The position numbers and the translations under genes were made by a program. 64,000 nucleotides of DNA from Diphasiastrum complanatum (taxonomy: Eukaryota > Streptophyta > Lycopodiopsida > Lycopodiales > Lycopodiaceae): the NCBI GenBank assembly GCA_029204225.1, contig CM055102.1:15107364-15171363 (forward strand). The letters are read 5' to 3'. Shown piece by piece: positions 52,774-62,215 of the stretch; position 1 is the stretch's first letter, and the number at the start of each line of letters is the position of its first letter. The notes beneath the pieces were generated by a model, which saw only the letters and a program-made list of their open reading frames with translations, did not search any database and was not told the DNA's origin.

Positions 52774-53110
52774 CTCCCCCTTAAGCTAACTGCTATGAAT
52801 CTGGTCTACAATTGAGATTTAACATTATTACTAAAGTAGAATGTTTATCTCTAGACAATGGCTTTGTCAAAATATCAGCCAACATACTATCTATATGACA
52901 GTAACTTGGGCATTGATAGCTTCTACAATTGTGGCAGGTTCATCGTGATTGATGAACGTCTGAGGGACAAAACGATCAGATTGATGTCGTTGTCTTGCAA
53001 ACCTTTGAGCTGCAGGTGCTTGAGTGGATGATTCTCCTTGGTGAATGACTGGGATCATAGCATCTTGTGGATGAACAATCGTGGGTCTGGGCCCATTGAT
53101 GGTAGGCGGA
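52774..53110 (-). pseudogene. Copia pol C-terminal tail with polypurine tract (element I)
   Basis: Minus strand: the polypurine tract at 52774-52785 precedes the LTR. Above it the words MLADILTKPLSRDKHSTLV mark the end of the copia RNase H. Immediately upstream is AQRFARQRHQSDRFVPQTFI, which resembles the linker after integrase, so most of RT and RNase H is deleted between them. Confidence 0.7.
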
Positions 53111-55006
53111 GTTGTTGGGACAAACTTGTGTTCTCACTTATGATTGCTGGTCACTGCCGGCTATATCATTCCTACAATCCTCCAGAATGTAGACAAACAC
53201 TACTGATCTACGTTATAGTTTAATATAGCATTCAACAAAATCAAACCAATGTGTGAAATTGAATAAACAAGTGAATCAAATACACAAATAGTAGCAGAGA
53301 AATATTCATTCGAGATTATACAATCATTTAAAATAATATGCGCATAACAGCTACAATATTGTCTATTGATCTTTTGATTTCAAGCACTGTGTGACAGATC
53401 CACACAATGCATTGGCATGAGAGAAATACAATTCTCTCACGAATAGTGTCTTGCTTACTAGCGAACTTCTGGATCTGCTGATCCTCTTACAAAATTGTCT
53501 CGCTCACAGGCGGACATATGTTCTGTATATTTTTTGTCTTAGAGTTTTATGCATCAAGCAGAAAGTATATAGTTTGCAAACAAGATTAAACATCTACAAC
53601 TAATCATGGATTACAAGAGTGCAGATTAGCCACGTTCTAGAGTACTTCTGTTGATGTCATGATATCCGATCAAATACTTGTACCCCATGGTACTTGGTTG
53701 ATCTTCTTGGTCCTTTGTGGAGCACGGATGATTTTGTGTCGCGAAACAATTTCGTGTCGTGTGTCACGAAATTGTTCGCGAACATTTTTGTTTCATGTGT
53801 CTTTTCTGTCAAAATCAGGGTGGAAAGCCATCAAAGCTTTGGCAATAGAAACATTTTGTTTCTTCATTTACATGAAAGAAGCATTTCCAAAATAGAAAGA
53901 AGATTATGTATTCCATTTGGGGATGTTTGTAGCTTATTTGCTCCATAGCTTACGACATTGCTTTTGAGAACACATGTTTGATTATGATATATTAAAATGA
54001 TACAATATCTATATGCTAATCATTCAAAAATATTCTTATGTTGGTGACATGCAGATGACAATTTTGAAGACTTTGTTTTAGATTATTTATTTTTGGGAAG
54101 AGTGAACGATCTTTTTGTCTAATTCCAAATTGGCATAAAGGTAATAAATTTACTTTATTTTAGTCTAATATGTACAAGTACCAAAAGGGTGGAAAAAAAC
54201 TTCTCTTTCAATTCCAAGGATGATTTGTTGTCTACCCTTTTGATATTCTTGCACACATCATAGAAAGAACACCCCAAGAGAGCTCTTCAAACTCATTTTA
54301 GAGACAATAGAGCAAAAACCACATTATAAATAATCCTTAGTTGTTGATATGAAGGCCAAAGTTTGCCATTCAAACCATTCTTGAATGTTGGCATAACGGG
54401 TGACTTGTGGACACCTGTGTGCTCTTGTACGCCTCATTATAGAGTGGCCAATAGTTGCCCTTTGAACATATTGTTTGTTGAAAGTGTGACCAACACATCC
54501 ATATTTTATAACATCAAAATCATGTGGCATATGTCTACATGTGTGCCATATCAATACTTAACGAGGCTACCACAATGCAATACTTCACCTTGACCACTAT
54601 TAGGTACATTGTGCCTTATATAGGCCATTTTGATAAAAGCTAGTTTTAATGACAAAATGGGCCCAAATGATGTGATGTAATTAATAGAAACCCGGTCCTC
54701 TCTTTATATGTGTAAAAGGACAAGGACCACAAGATCATTTGTGTAGGGACACTAACATGTTAGGATTGGTCTCTCTTTCTAAATTCTATTGTTCTAAAGC
54801 AAGTAGTGGATTCTTTGTGACTATTATGCCCCTTTTTTTGGCTTTTTAAAAAGCAGAAAACGTCACTGGGTTTTTAAAAAAAAATTGAAAAAAAATGCGT
54901 TAGTCCACGCGCGTCACCAGTCTGCCACATGGTAGTTGCTGAATGGTCCAAAAGAAGTCAGACTATAGATTATGGTTTATTAATGGCATGTAGAAAAGTC
55001 AAAGAA
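53111..55006. other. No gene seen
   Basis: AT-rich DNA. Small open frames (53659-53948, 54324-54593) overlap on both strands and lack domains. A short cgcgaaac/cgtgtcacgaaa word repeat lies at 53735-53775. Confidence 0.4.
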
Positions 55007-55140
55007 TCCATTACGCAATGGAATGGGCCGGGCACAGGCCATTCTACCCGGTAAAGCTTTCCATAAAAGCCTAAAAAAATTCTGGAAAGCTGAACCGGGC
55101 AAAATGGCATGTGCCCGGCCCGTTCCATAGTACGCCATGG
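55007..55140. repeat. Foldback element: arms of about 55 bases, 21-base loop
   Basis: The arm core 55020-55062 (ggaatgggccgggcacaggc ... aaagctttcc) and the arm core 55084-55126 (ggaaagctgaaccgggcaaa ... cgttcc) are reverse complements with about six mismatches over 43 bases. Looser pairing (ccattacgcaatgg with ccatagtacgccatgg) extends the stem outward. The transcript of either strand would form a long hairpin. It could be a small MITE or an inverted-duplication small-RNA precursor. Confidence 0.75.
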
Positions 55141-55186
55141 TGTTCTCTCTCCCCTCTATCTCTCTCTTGTGCTCAGATCTTTCACA

Positions 55187-55200
55187 TGGTGTTAGAGCTT
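55187..55200 (+). other. Possible plus-strand copia primer site
   Basis: TGGTGTTAGAGCTT follows an LTR-like ...ctttcaca end at 55186. Two mismatches to the initiator-Met type site. No copia coding sequence follows, so this may be a solo or truncated LTR. Confidence 0.35.
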
Positions 55201-56051
55201 GTTAATGGTGAACACCATATAGATCTTGGCATGTGCTCGTTTTGCTATTTTTCCTTTAAAGAGTAGAGAAAAGTAAGCGTTGTCCTTGCTGCAAATTTCA
55301 GAAGTAGAAGTTTTTTTTTATTTCTCCATTTCGTTAGAATGTATTGTGTGCTGTGCTTGTAAGTTATTAATCTAAAGAACTGGAATAGAAAATGGTTGCT
55401 ACAAATGTAAAATGTCTCCTAACGCTCGAGTGCCACTTGGAAAGGCTGACTGATATGTGTAATGAGTGCAAACTTTTTGTTGAAGTGTATTCTGAAGCCC
55501 GTTGTGTAGCCGTAAATGGAGCAACATAGGCCATGCCGCGGAATTTTGATTTGAATCCATGATTCTAATGCTTGTGGAAAGACGATTGTGGTGCAGGCGT
55601 TTTGCTGCATTGAATGCTTTATTGTTGACATTTTTCTGAGAAGGATACAACTCGTTGTCTGTTTGGCAGCCGTGAAGACGGTTAAAACTTACCAAGCCGA
55701 TTCAGCCATGGTACAAAAGTGCATGATAGCCAAAAAAAAATCTCTTACATTGCGCAGTTTTCAGTGGGTGAGGATTGCGTAGTCATGAATGAGAGCAGCT
55801 GACACACAACAACGTGATCAGTGGAGGCTTCAACAACATTCACCAAAAAGGTCAATTCTTGAGGTAACAAGTGCTGGAGATGAAACTTCCTGTTTTTATT
55901 AATAAAAGATGGGAAAACTCATCAGAGTACAAAGGAATGCATGTTGAAATCATAAAGGCCATAAGGCGAATTGAGATACTGTACAACTATAACAAAGCAA
56001 CAATCTCGCAGAGTATCTACATAAAGCCTACTGCTTGGTGTAAGTCGCTAG
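55201..56051. other. No gene seen; probably 3' untranslated sequence of the non-LTR element
   Basis: No frame with a domain. It lies downstream (minus strand) of the C-terminal stop of the interrupted non-LTR ORF at 56052-56054. The T-run at 55311-55320 (minus-strand poly-A) is a possible element end, not proven. Confidence 0.35.
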
Positions 56052-56205
56052 TTAGACAGTTGGAAGTTTAGGTAGTGCAGGAAGCTGTGAAGCAGCCGTT
56101 CCTGCAACTACGACACGTCGAAGTATTGCAAGTGCCTGAGTGCGTTGTAAAGTCATAGAAACTTGTTGACGATAATAAGCTGTAATGATAGATAAAGGTG
56201 AGGCA
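56052..56205 (-). pseudogene. C-terminal end of non-LTR retrotransposon ORF, separated by copia L
   Basis: Minus strand. Directly beyond the copia insertion the frame of 62216-64000 resumes with PLSIITAYYRQQVSMTLQRT and RRVVVAGTAASQLPALPKLP, ending at TAA 56052-56054. The target duplication aggca is at both edges (56201-56205 and 62216-62220), and with one copy counted the codon phase is kept. This shows that the ORF continued about 50 residues past the insertion site. Confidence 0.8.
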
Positions 56206-56855
56206 TGTGAAAGATTTCAGATCCTTAAGATCCAATCTACTTGAATGATCTTTGGTTAGAAAGATAAATACACTACCAATTTCACCAATGTAGAAAAATC
56301 AGCATCTACACACAATTTGAGATGCAAACACTAATAGAACTTGATCAAACTTGAATGAAATGATTATGTACTATTGTTGTCCGTACAAAACCAGCAAGCT
56401 ATTGTATTTCACACGTGTGGATCCAAAAATAGCAAATATAGATCATTCTTCACAAAGAATTGCAAGCAATCACCAAGATAGTGCACCAATGGATAGTAGA
56501 ACCCAAGAGAACCATGTATAAGCATGAAATGATATAGAGAAGAGAGAAGATGACTCTCTCCACGAGTTACATCCTTTTATAGCAGGTCCAAACCCTATTT
56601 GGCCACTTGGCTTTCCCACCAAAATGCTAACCCTACCAATTTTGGGTCTAGATTCAATGTACCCAACTTATTCAAATTGAATCTACTCAAACTCGCATTC
56701 TATCTTTCCCACACTTTCAAAAAGTGTTTATTCAAATGAAATTTAGACTAATGAACTTTGAAAAGTCAACCTCTAAGTCTAAAACAAGTTTTGGCCTCAA
56801 TATGCCAAATATGAAAATATTGCAAAATGTGATGAAACTAGTTGAATCTTTCACA
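56206..56855 (-). repeat. 3' LTR of copia L
   Basis: Starts tgtgaaagatttcag and ends gttgaatctttcaca on the plus strand. The minus-strand TATA box is GCTATAAAAGGATG near 56574-56587. It contains one CACACGTGTG palindrome. Confidence 0.95.
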
Positions 56856-57420
56856 CTCCCTCTTCAACTAGTTTTAGCATAGACTTTGATAATACTCCAA
56901 GTGAAGTCCTATGCTTCATGAACAAGTCTTTTCCCAATGCTTTGGTGAAGATATCAGCTAATTCCCTTGAAGACACATGTTGAAGCTCCACCTCCTTTGC
57001 AATGACTCGCTCCCTCACAAAATGATATTGTATCTCAATATGCTTGCTCCTAGCATGAAAGATAGGATTGGATGCCATTCTTTGGGCTGATTGATTGTCA
57101 CAAAAGATGATTGGGCTCTCTGAAAAATCCAGCAAGTGAAGATCCTTGATCATCCTTTTGATCCACACCATCTCCTTTGTGCAATGTGTAAGAGATCGGC
57201 CTCACTAGATGACAATGAGATAGTGGCTTGTTTCTTTGACATCCATGATATAGCTCCATCACCTATGAAAATACAATAAGAACTAATGGATTTCCTATCC
57301 ATTACATCTCCAGCATAGTTCGAATCTGAAAATCCAAAAAGATTAGGTGATGATCCCTCATACAATATGCCAAAATCTCGAGTTCCAATGATGTACCTCA
57401 AAACTCACTTTCCTAGTTTC
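56851..57420 (-). pseudogene. Copia L RNase H
   Basis: Minus strand: VLRYIIGTRDFGILYEG, FGFSDSNYAGDVMDRKSISS, ISWMSKKQATISLSSSEADL, a frameshift near 57165, then FCDNQSAQRMASNPIFHARS, KHIEIQYHFVRERV and ADIFTKALGKDLF, LGVLSKSML. These are the Asp, Glu and Asp positions and tail of copia RNase H. The reading frame ends at the polypurine tract before the LTR. Its upstream RT partner is missing. Confidence 0.9.
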
Positions 57421-58487
57421 AATGCTCCTAGCATAGTTTTTGCCAATAGAACTTTGATCCATCATAAGAATGATCTTCTTCCTAAGAATAGATCTCCTTT
57501 CAATGATCATGTAATGCTTAAAATAGAAACAACCATAATTGATATAGAGAATAGTGTCCACTTGGGATGCTTCACTATTTCTTACATCAATTTTACATGT
57601 AAAAATGTGACTAAAACATGAAGAATCAAATAGAATGTAAATGAAATGATTCCACCATGCTTACAACTTTGAACTCTCTGGAAAAATACAGCAAACAAAC
57701 AATAAATGTGAGTGATAAACTTTTGCTTGCATGTCTCCTCCTCCTTTGTCCTTTGTTGCCTTGTATCCACCATGATACTCCATGAATGAGCCTCCATCTT
57801 CATCTTGCCACAAGAAACCATCAAACCTTGGAAATCCATGAGTAGGTGAGTACATAAATGATGCAAATCCAGCACCACATGACTCCATAAACCAAGTAGC
57901 TTGCACTAGTCCATCTTCAAGATCTACTTGACACAAGAAAATGACCATGAATTCACCAAAAATTGACAATCTCCAAGTATTGGCACCAAGTAGCTCAACA
58001 CTTGAGAACTTAGCCATGGATGAGTGACATAATGAACCTCCAATAGCTTCATTTCCATCAGCAAAATCAGCCAAGAATGCTAGTACAAATCCAACATCAA
58101 AACAATGCTCACCAATGTAGCTAGTTTTACCATATCTTGACAATTTGCACACATCCACATGAAATTGTTCAAACATGAGATAGAACAAGTAAAGTAAACT
58201 TGAACAACACTTCCTTGCTGCTCCTTTGACCTTACTTGAGTCTTCAATATGCTTCAAAAACAGATCCATAACACCTTTGTCAATTACCTCTCCTTTGATG
58301 CTCTTGACTAGCTCCAAATTGCCAACTTCCCTTTTGACTAGTTGAAGCGCTTTGAGATGATTTTCAACTTGACCATCAAAGTCATTGAACAAAATTTGTT
58401 TTGCAGATCCATTACTTGATTTTATAGCAAGATAACATCCATCCACTTGCATAGCTCCATGTACACAAGAAGATCCTCCAAAAGATG
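57421..58487 (-). CDS. Foreign stretch replacing copia RT; about 275-codon ORF in frame with integrase
   Basis: After the RT start EYRSLMKSGT the copia similarity stops at about 58487. The frame stays open to 57661 (about 275 codons) with no RT motif. It reads SCVHGAMQVDGCYLAIKSSN, HLKALQLVKREVGNLELVKS, KGEVIDKGVMDLFLKHIEDS, CKLSRYGKTSYIGEHCFDVG and ends EYHGGYKATKDKGGGDMQAK, AKVYHSHLLFVCCIFPESSK. Copia similarity returns at about 57420 with RNase H. Hydrophobic patches occur but no clear domain; I recognise no family. A frame this long free of stops in AT-rich DNA is unlikely by chance, so the stretch was probably coding, captured from the host or another element. Confidence 0.55.
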
Positions 58488-59088
58488 TTCCACTCTTCAT
58501 AAGAGACCGATACTCAAGATCCATTGCTTGGATCCACTCCTCTTCTTTCCTTGCTTGATCTACACTTGTAGGATCATCCAAAGAGGTTAGGAAAGCAACA
58601 TAATTTCCATAAACTACTTGCTTACCCTTTTGATCATATGTGAGCCTTGAAGGTACTTGTCTTTCTCTTGATGTTCTCCTTGGCTTTTGACTTGATGAAG
58701 GTCCATCATCACCACCATCCAAAGTAGGATCCTTCTCATCAACATCAAGAATGTTAGAACCATCTACTTTACCATCAATCATGCTTGAAGACACCTTTGG
58801 AATGTTTTTCTCATCAAAAATGACATCTCTACCAACAATCACTTTGTTAGTAGAAGGAATGTAAACCTTGTAGGCTTTACTCACCTCACTATATCCAACA
58901 AAAATACTTCTTCTTGAAGATGGATCCTCCTTGGTCCAATCATCAAGAGTAATGTTGACATAGCATGTGCATCCAAAGGTTCTTAGAAAGTTGACACTCG
59001 GCCTCCTCTTGAATAGCATCTCAAAAGGTGTCCTTCCATCCAAAATAGCACTCGGCCACCTATTGCACAAAAAATTGGCACACAACAA
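58488..59088 (-). pseudogene. Copia L integrase C-terminal region and RT start
   Basis: Minus strand after a stop at about 59092: LCANFLCNRWPSAILDGRTP, LRTFGCTCYVNITLDDWTKE, RRSIFVGYSEVSKAYKVYIP, VGRDVIFDEKN, the acidic linker, and SVDQARKEEEWIQAMDLEYR, which begins the RT domain. The stop replaces a codon just after QFWD. Confidence 0.88.
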
Positions 59089-59091
59089 AGC

Positions 59092-60220
59092 TTAATCCCA
59101 AAATTGTTTGTCAAGATTAGCACTTAACCTCATAGCTTTAGCACTTTCACATAAAGTCTTATTCTTCCTTTCAGCCACTCCATTTTGTTGTGGGGTCCTT
59201 GATGTTGTATACTCCCTCTTGATCCCATGCTCATCACAAAAGGCCTTGAACTTGTTAGATATGTACTCACCACCATTGTCACCTCTCAAGCACTTGATCT
59301 TTGTGGAGAATTGGTTCTCCCTTGCATTCTTGAACTTGACAAAGACATCATACACTTCATCCTTGCTCTTTAGTAGATAGATCCAACAATATCTACTAAA
59401 ATCATCAATGAATGTTACATACATCTTAGCTCCACTATTGCTGATTGTAGTAAATACATGAATATCTGAATGTACAAGTTGAAAAGGCTTTGTAGATCTA
59501 GAAATAGATCTAGTATAAGGTAGTCTATGTGACTTAGACAAAGCACAAGACTCACAAACATGCTTGTCATTACTTAAGGAACTTGGAAGACCAATCACAA
59601 CCTTCTTCCTTGCCATTACCTCCAATGACTTGAAGCTGAGGTGTCCCATCCTTTTGTGCCAAACCTCTTGAATAGAAATTTCCTCCCTTGCAACACATCC
59701 AACTTGGTTAGCAATAACACAAGCATCAAGTTTGAACAACTTCCCTTGCCTTTTACCTTTTCCAATCAAGACATCCTTCCTTTTGATCAAACAAGCATCT
59801 CCATCAAACTCCACCTTGAGGCCCTTACTTAGCATTTGACTCACACTAAGCAAATTCTTGGTAATAGATGGAATAGACAAGACATCCTCCAAATGAACAT
59901 TCCTATTTGTAGAGAGAGAAATAGGAATTGTGCCAATCCCTTTGATTGCACACTCACCATCATTGGCCGTGTAGATCACCCTCTTGTCATCTCCATATGC
60001 CAACAAAGAAGTGAAGTACTCTTTGTGAAAGGTCATGTGTGAACTTGCTCCACTATCAATCCACCAAGGATCTAGATCTCCATCATTAGCAAGCATACAT
60101 GAAGACATCACAAAAGCATCATCATTTGCATCTTGCACATCCAAACCATCCTCATCAAGAGTAAGATTACCTTGCTTGTCTCCTTGATCTCTCTTCTTCT
60201 TGTAGCACTCACTTGCAAAG
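59092..60220 (-). pseudogene. Copia L protease and integrase core
   Basis: Minus strand. Protease: DPWWIDSGASSHMTFHKEYF (DSGAS). Pre-integrase: EVWHKRMGHLSFKSLEVMAR with a CESC zinc-binding pair. Integrase core: FQLVHSDIHVFTTISNSGAK, YVTFIDDFSRYCWIYLLKSK, IKCLRGDNGGEYISNKFKAF and TPQQNGVAERKNKTLCESAK, giving the catalytic D, D and E. The frame is open from 60144 to the stop at 59092. This is the best-preserved enzyme domain in the window. Confidence 0.92.
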
Positions 60221-60969
60221 TGTCATTTGATGCCACAATAGAAGCACTTGAGCTTTGATCTATCCTTATTTTTGCCACTTGAAGAAGCATCCACTTGATC
60301 TTGCCCTTTAGACCACTTACTTTTGGTTTTGCCCTGGAATTTGCCCTTTGTGAACATAGCATCCTCTTGAAGTGTCGATGTAGATCCACCTCTTGCTTGA
60401 AGCCTATATTCCTCATTGATCAAGATCTCTTGAAGATCCATCAAACTTGGCAAAGTCTTTTGAATAGCAATACTTTGAACAATTTTAGCATGAGCATCCA
60501 ACAAGCCATTAAGAATCACTTGAATAAGCTCTCCTTCCTTAATGCTTTCATCTATGCAAGCTAACTCATCATTCAATGCTTTCATTCTCAAAACAAAAGT
60601 ACTTGGACTTTCTTCATTCTTTTGCAAACAAGAAAAGATTTGCCTTCTTAGAGTCAACACTCTAGAAGTAGACTTGGATTCATAAAGCTTCTTCAATGAA
60701 TTCCAAGCTTCCAAAGATGATGTGCACTTACCAACTTCTTTGAGAAGTTCATTGGTAACATTCATCTTTATCATGTGTAGAGCCTTCTTGGCCCTCTTGT
60801 CATACCTCAATTGATCTTGTTGTGTTGCTGGTCTCTCCTCCAAACCTACAACAATATCCAAAACATCATTCATCTCAAGAAGTGACTCCATCCTCACTTT
60901 CCATAATGAATAGTTACTTGAGGTAAGCCTATCATTGGCTTCCAACATGACTCTAATTGAGGTTGCCAT
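60221..60969 (-). pseudogene. Copia L gag
   Basis: The minus-strand ATG at 60967-60969 (MATSIRVMLEANDRLTSSNY) opens a UBN2-type gag: LWKVRMESLLEMNDVLDIVV, MIKMNVTNELLKEVGKCTSS, LKKLYESKSTSRVLTLRRQI, LVQVI-type LIQVILNGLLDAHAKIVQSI. It ends in a zinc knuckle CFYCGIK, where a TGA falls inside the CCHC motif and the frame then continues HFASEC. So one nonsense change splits gag from protease. Confidence 0.92.
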
Positions 60970-61551
60970 GTAGCAATGACCTGATCTTCTCTTTCATTTT
61001 CAATGCACAAAGCACTCCTTTAAACAACAACAAATGCTTTCAAAAGAAATCACCAAGATTTGAAACTATCTCACAAATTCTCTTCTAGCACTTATCCAAG
61101 CAAATCAACACATAGAATCATGAAATCTTGATCAACCTATGATCTATATTCAATCTAATGACTTTTGCCACTTCCTAAGATTGAAACACACTCAAATGAA
61201 GTCCAGCAACCTCACTATCTAGAGATTCAATCAAAATTAGGGTTTTGACAAAATCACAAAAAATTGACTATTCCAAATCTACATGCAAATGCTGAAAATT
61301 TGATATGCAATCTATAAGCCACCACTTAGGCTGAACCAATGATCCAAAAATTGGCCAAATCCAGCATATGAATTCAAAAAACGGAATTGAACAAGTATAT
61401 TGACCTATTTAGTGTTTTGATCTACAAAAGATCCCATCTACAAAAACAAAAAATCCGATTTTGGTGTAGAATCCTCTCTAGCATGCTCTAGACTTGATAT
61501 CTTCACCAAATCATTGATAGATCTGATTTTCTCCTTCATAACCTGAAACAC

Positions 61552-61565
61552 AAGCTCTGATACCA
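61552..61565 (-). other. Copia L primer-binding site
   Basis: Minus strand TGGTATCAGAGCTT, perfect for the initiator-Met tRNA 3' end, directly beside the 5' LTR. Bases 60970-61551 are untranslated leader. Confidence 0.92.
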
Positions 61566-62215
61566 TGTGAAAGATTTCAGATTCTTAAGATCCAATCTAC
61601 TTGAATGATCTTTGGTTAGAAAGATAAATACACTACCAATTTCACCAATGTAGAAAAATCAGCATCTACACACAATTTGAGATGCAAACACGAATAGAAC
61701 TTGATAAAACTTGAATGAAATGATTATGTACTATTGCTGTCTGTACAAAATCAGCAAGCTACTATATTTCACATGTGTGGATTCAAAAATAGCAAATATA
61801 GATCATTCTACACATAGAATTGCAAGCAATCACCAAGATAGTGCACCAATGGATAGTAGAACCCAAGAGAACCATGTATAAGCATGAAATGAGATAGAGA
61901 AGAGAGAAGATGACTCTTTCCACGAGTTACATCCTTTTATAGTAGGTCCAAACCCTATTTGGCCACTTGGCTTTCCCACCAAAATGCTAACCCTACCAAT
62001 TTTGGGTCTAGATTCAATGTACCCAACTTATTCAAATTGAATCTACTCAAACTCGCATTCTATCTTTCCCACACTTTCAAAAAGTGTTTATTCAGATGAA
62101 ATTTAGACTAATGAACTTTGAAAAGTCAACCTCTAAGTCTAAAACAAGTTTTGGCCTCAATATGCCAAATATGAAAATATTGCAAAATGTGATGAAACTA
62201 GTTGAATCTTTCACA
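61566..62215 (-). repeat. 5' LTR of copia L
   Basis: Same 650-base length and ends as the 3' LTR, with about 16 substitutions and no length change. TATA box CTATAAAAGGATG at about 61934-61946 on the minus strand. Confidence 0.95.

Larger units (their letters stand above)
56206..62215 (-). mobile_element. Complete Ty1/copia retrotransposon (element L)
   Basis: 6010 bases bounded by 650-base direct LTRs with TGTGAAAG/CTTTCACA ends, a 5-base target duplication aggca, a primer site (61552-61565) and a polypurine tract (56856-56867). The coding order on the minus strand is gag, protease, integrase, then a foreign stretch in place of RT, then RNase H. By-hand alignment of the LTRs gives about 16 differences in 650 positions, so it is the youngest insertion that can be dated here. 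It is not autonomous: RT is absent and stops interrupt gag and integrase. Confidence 0.95.
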
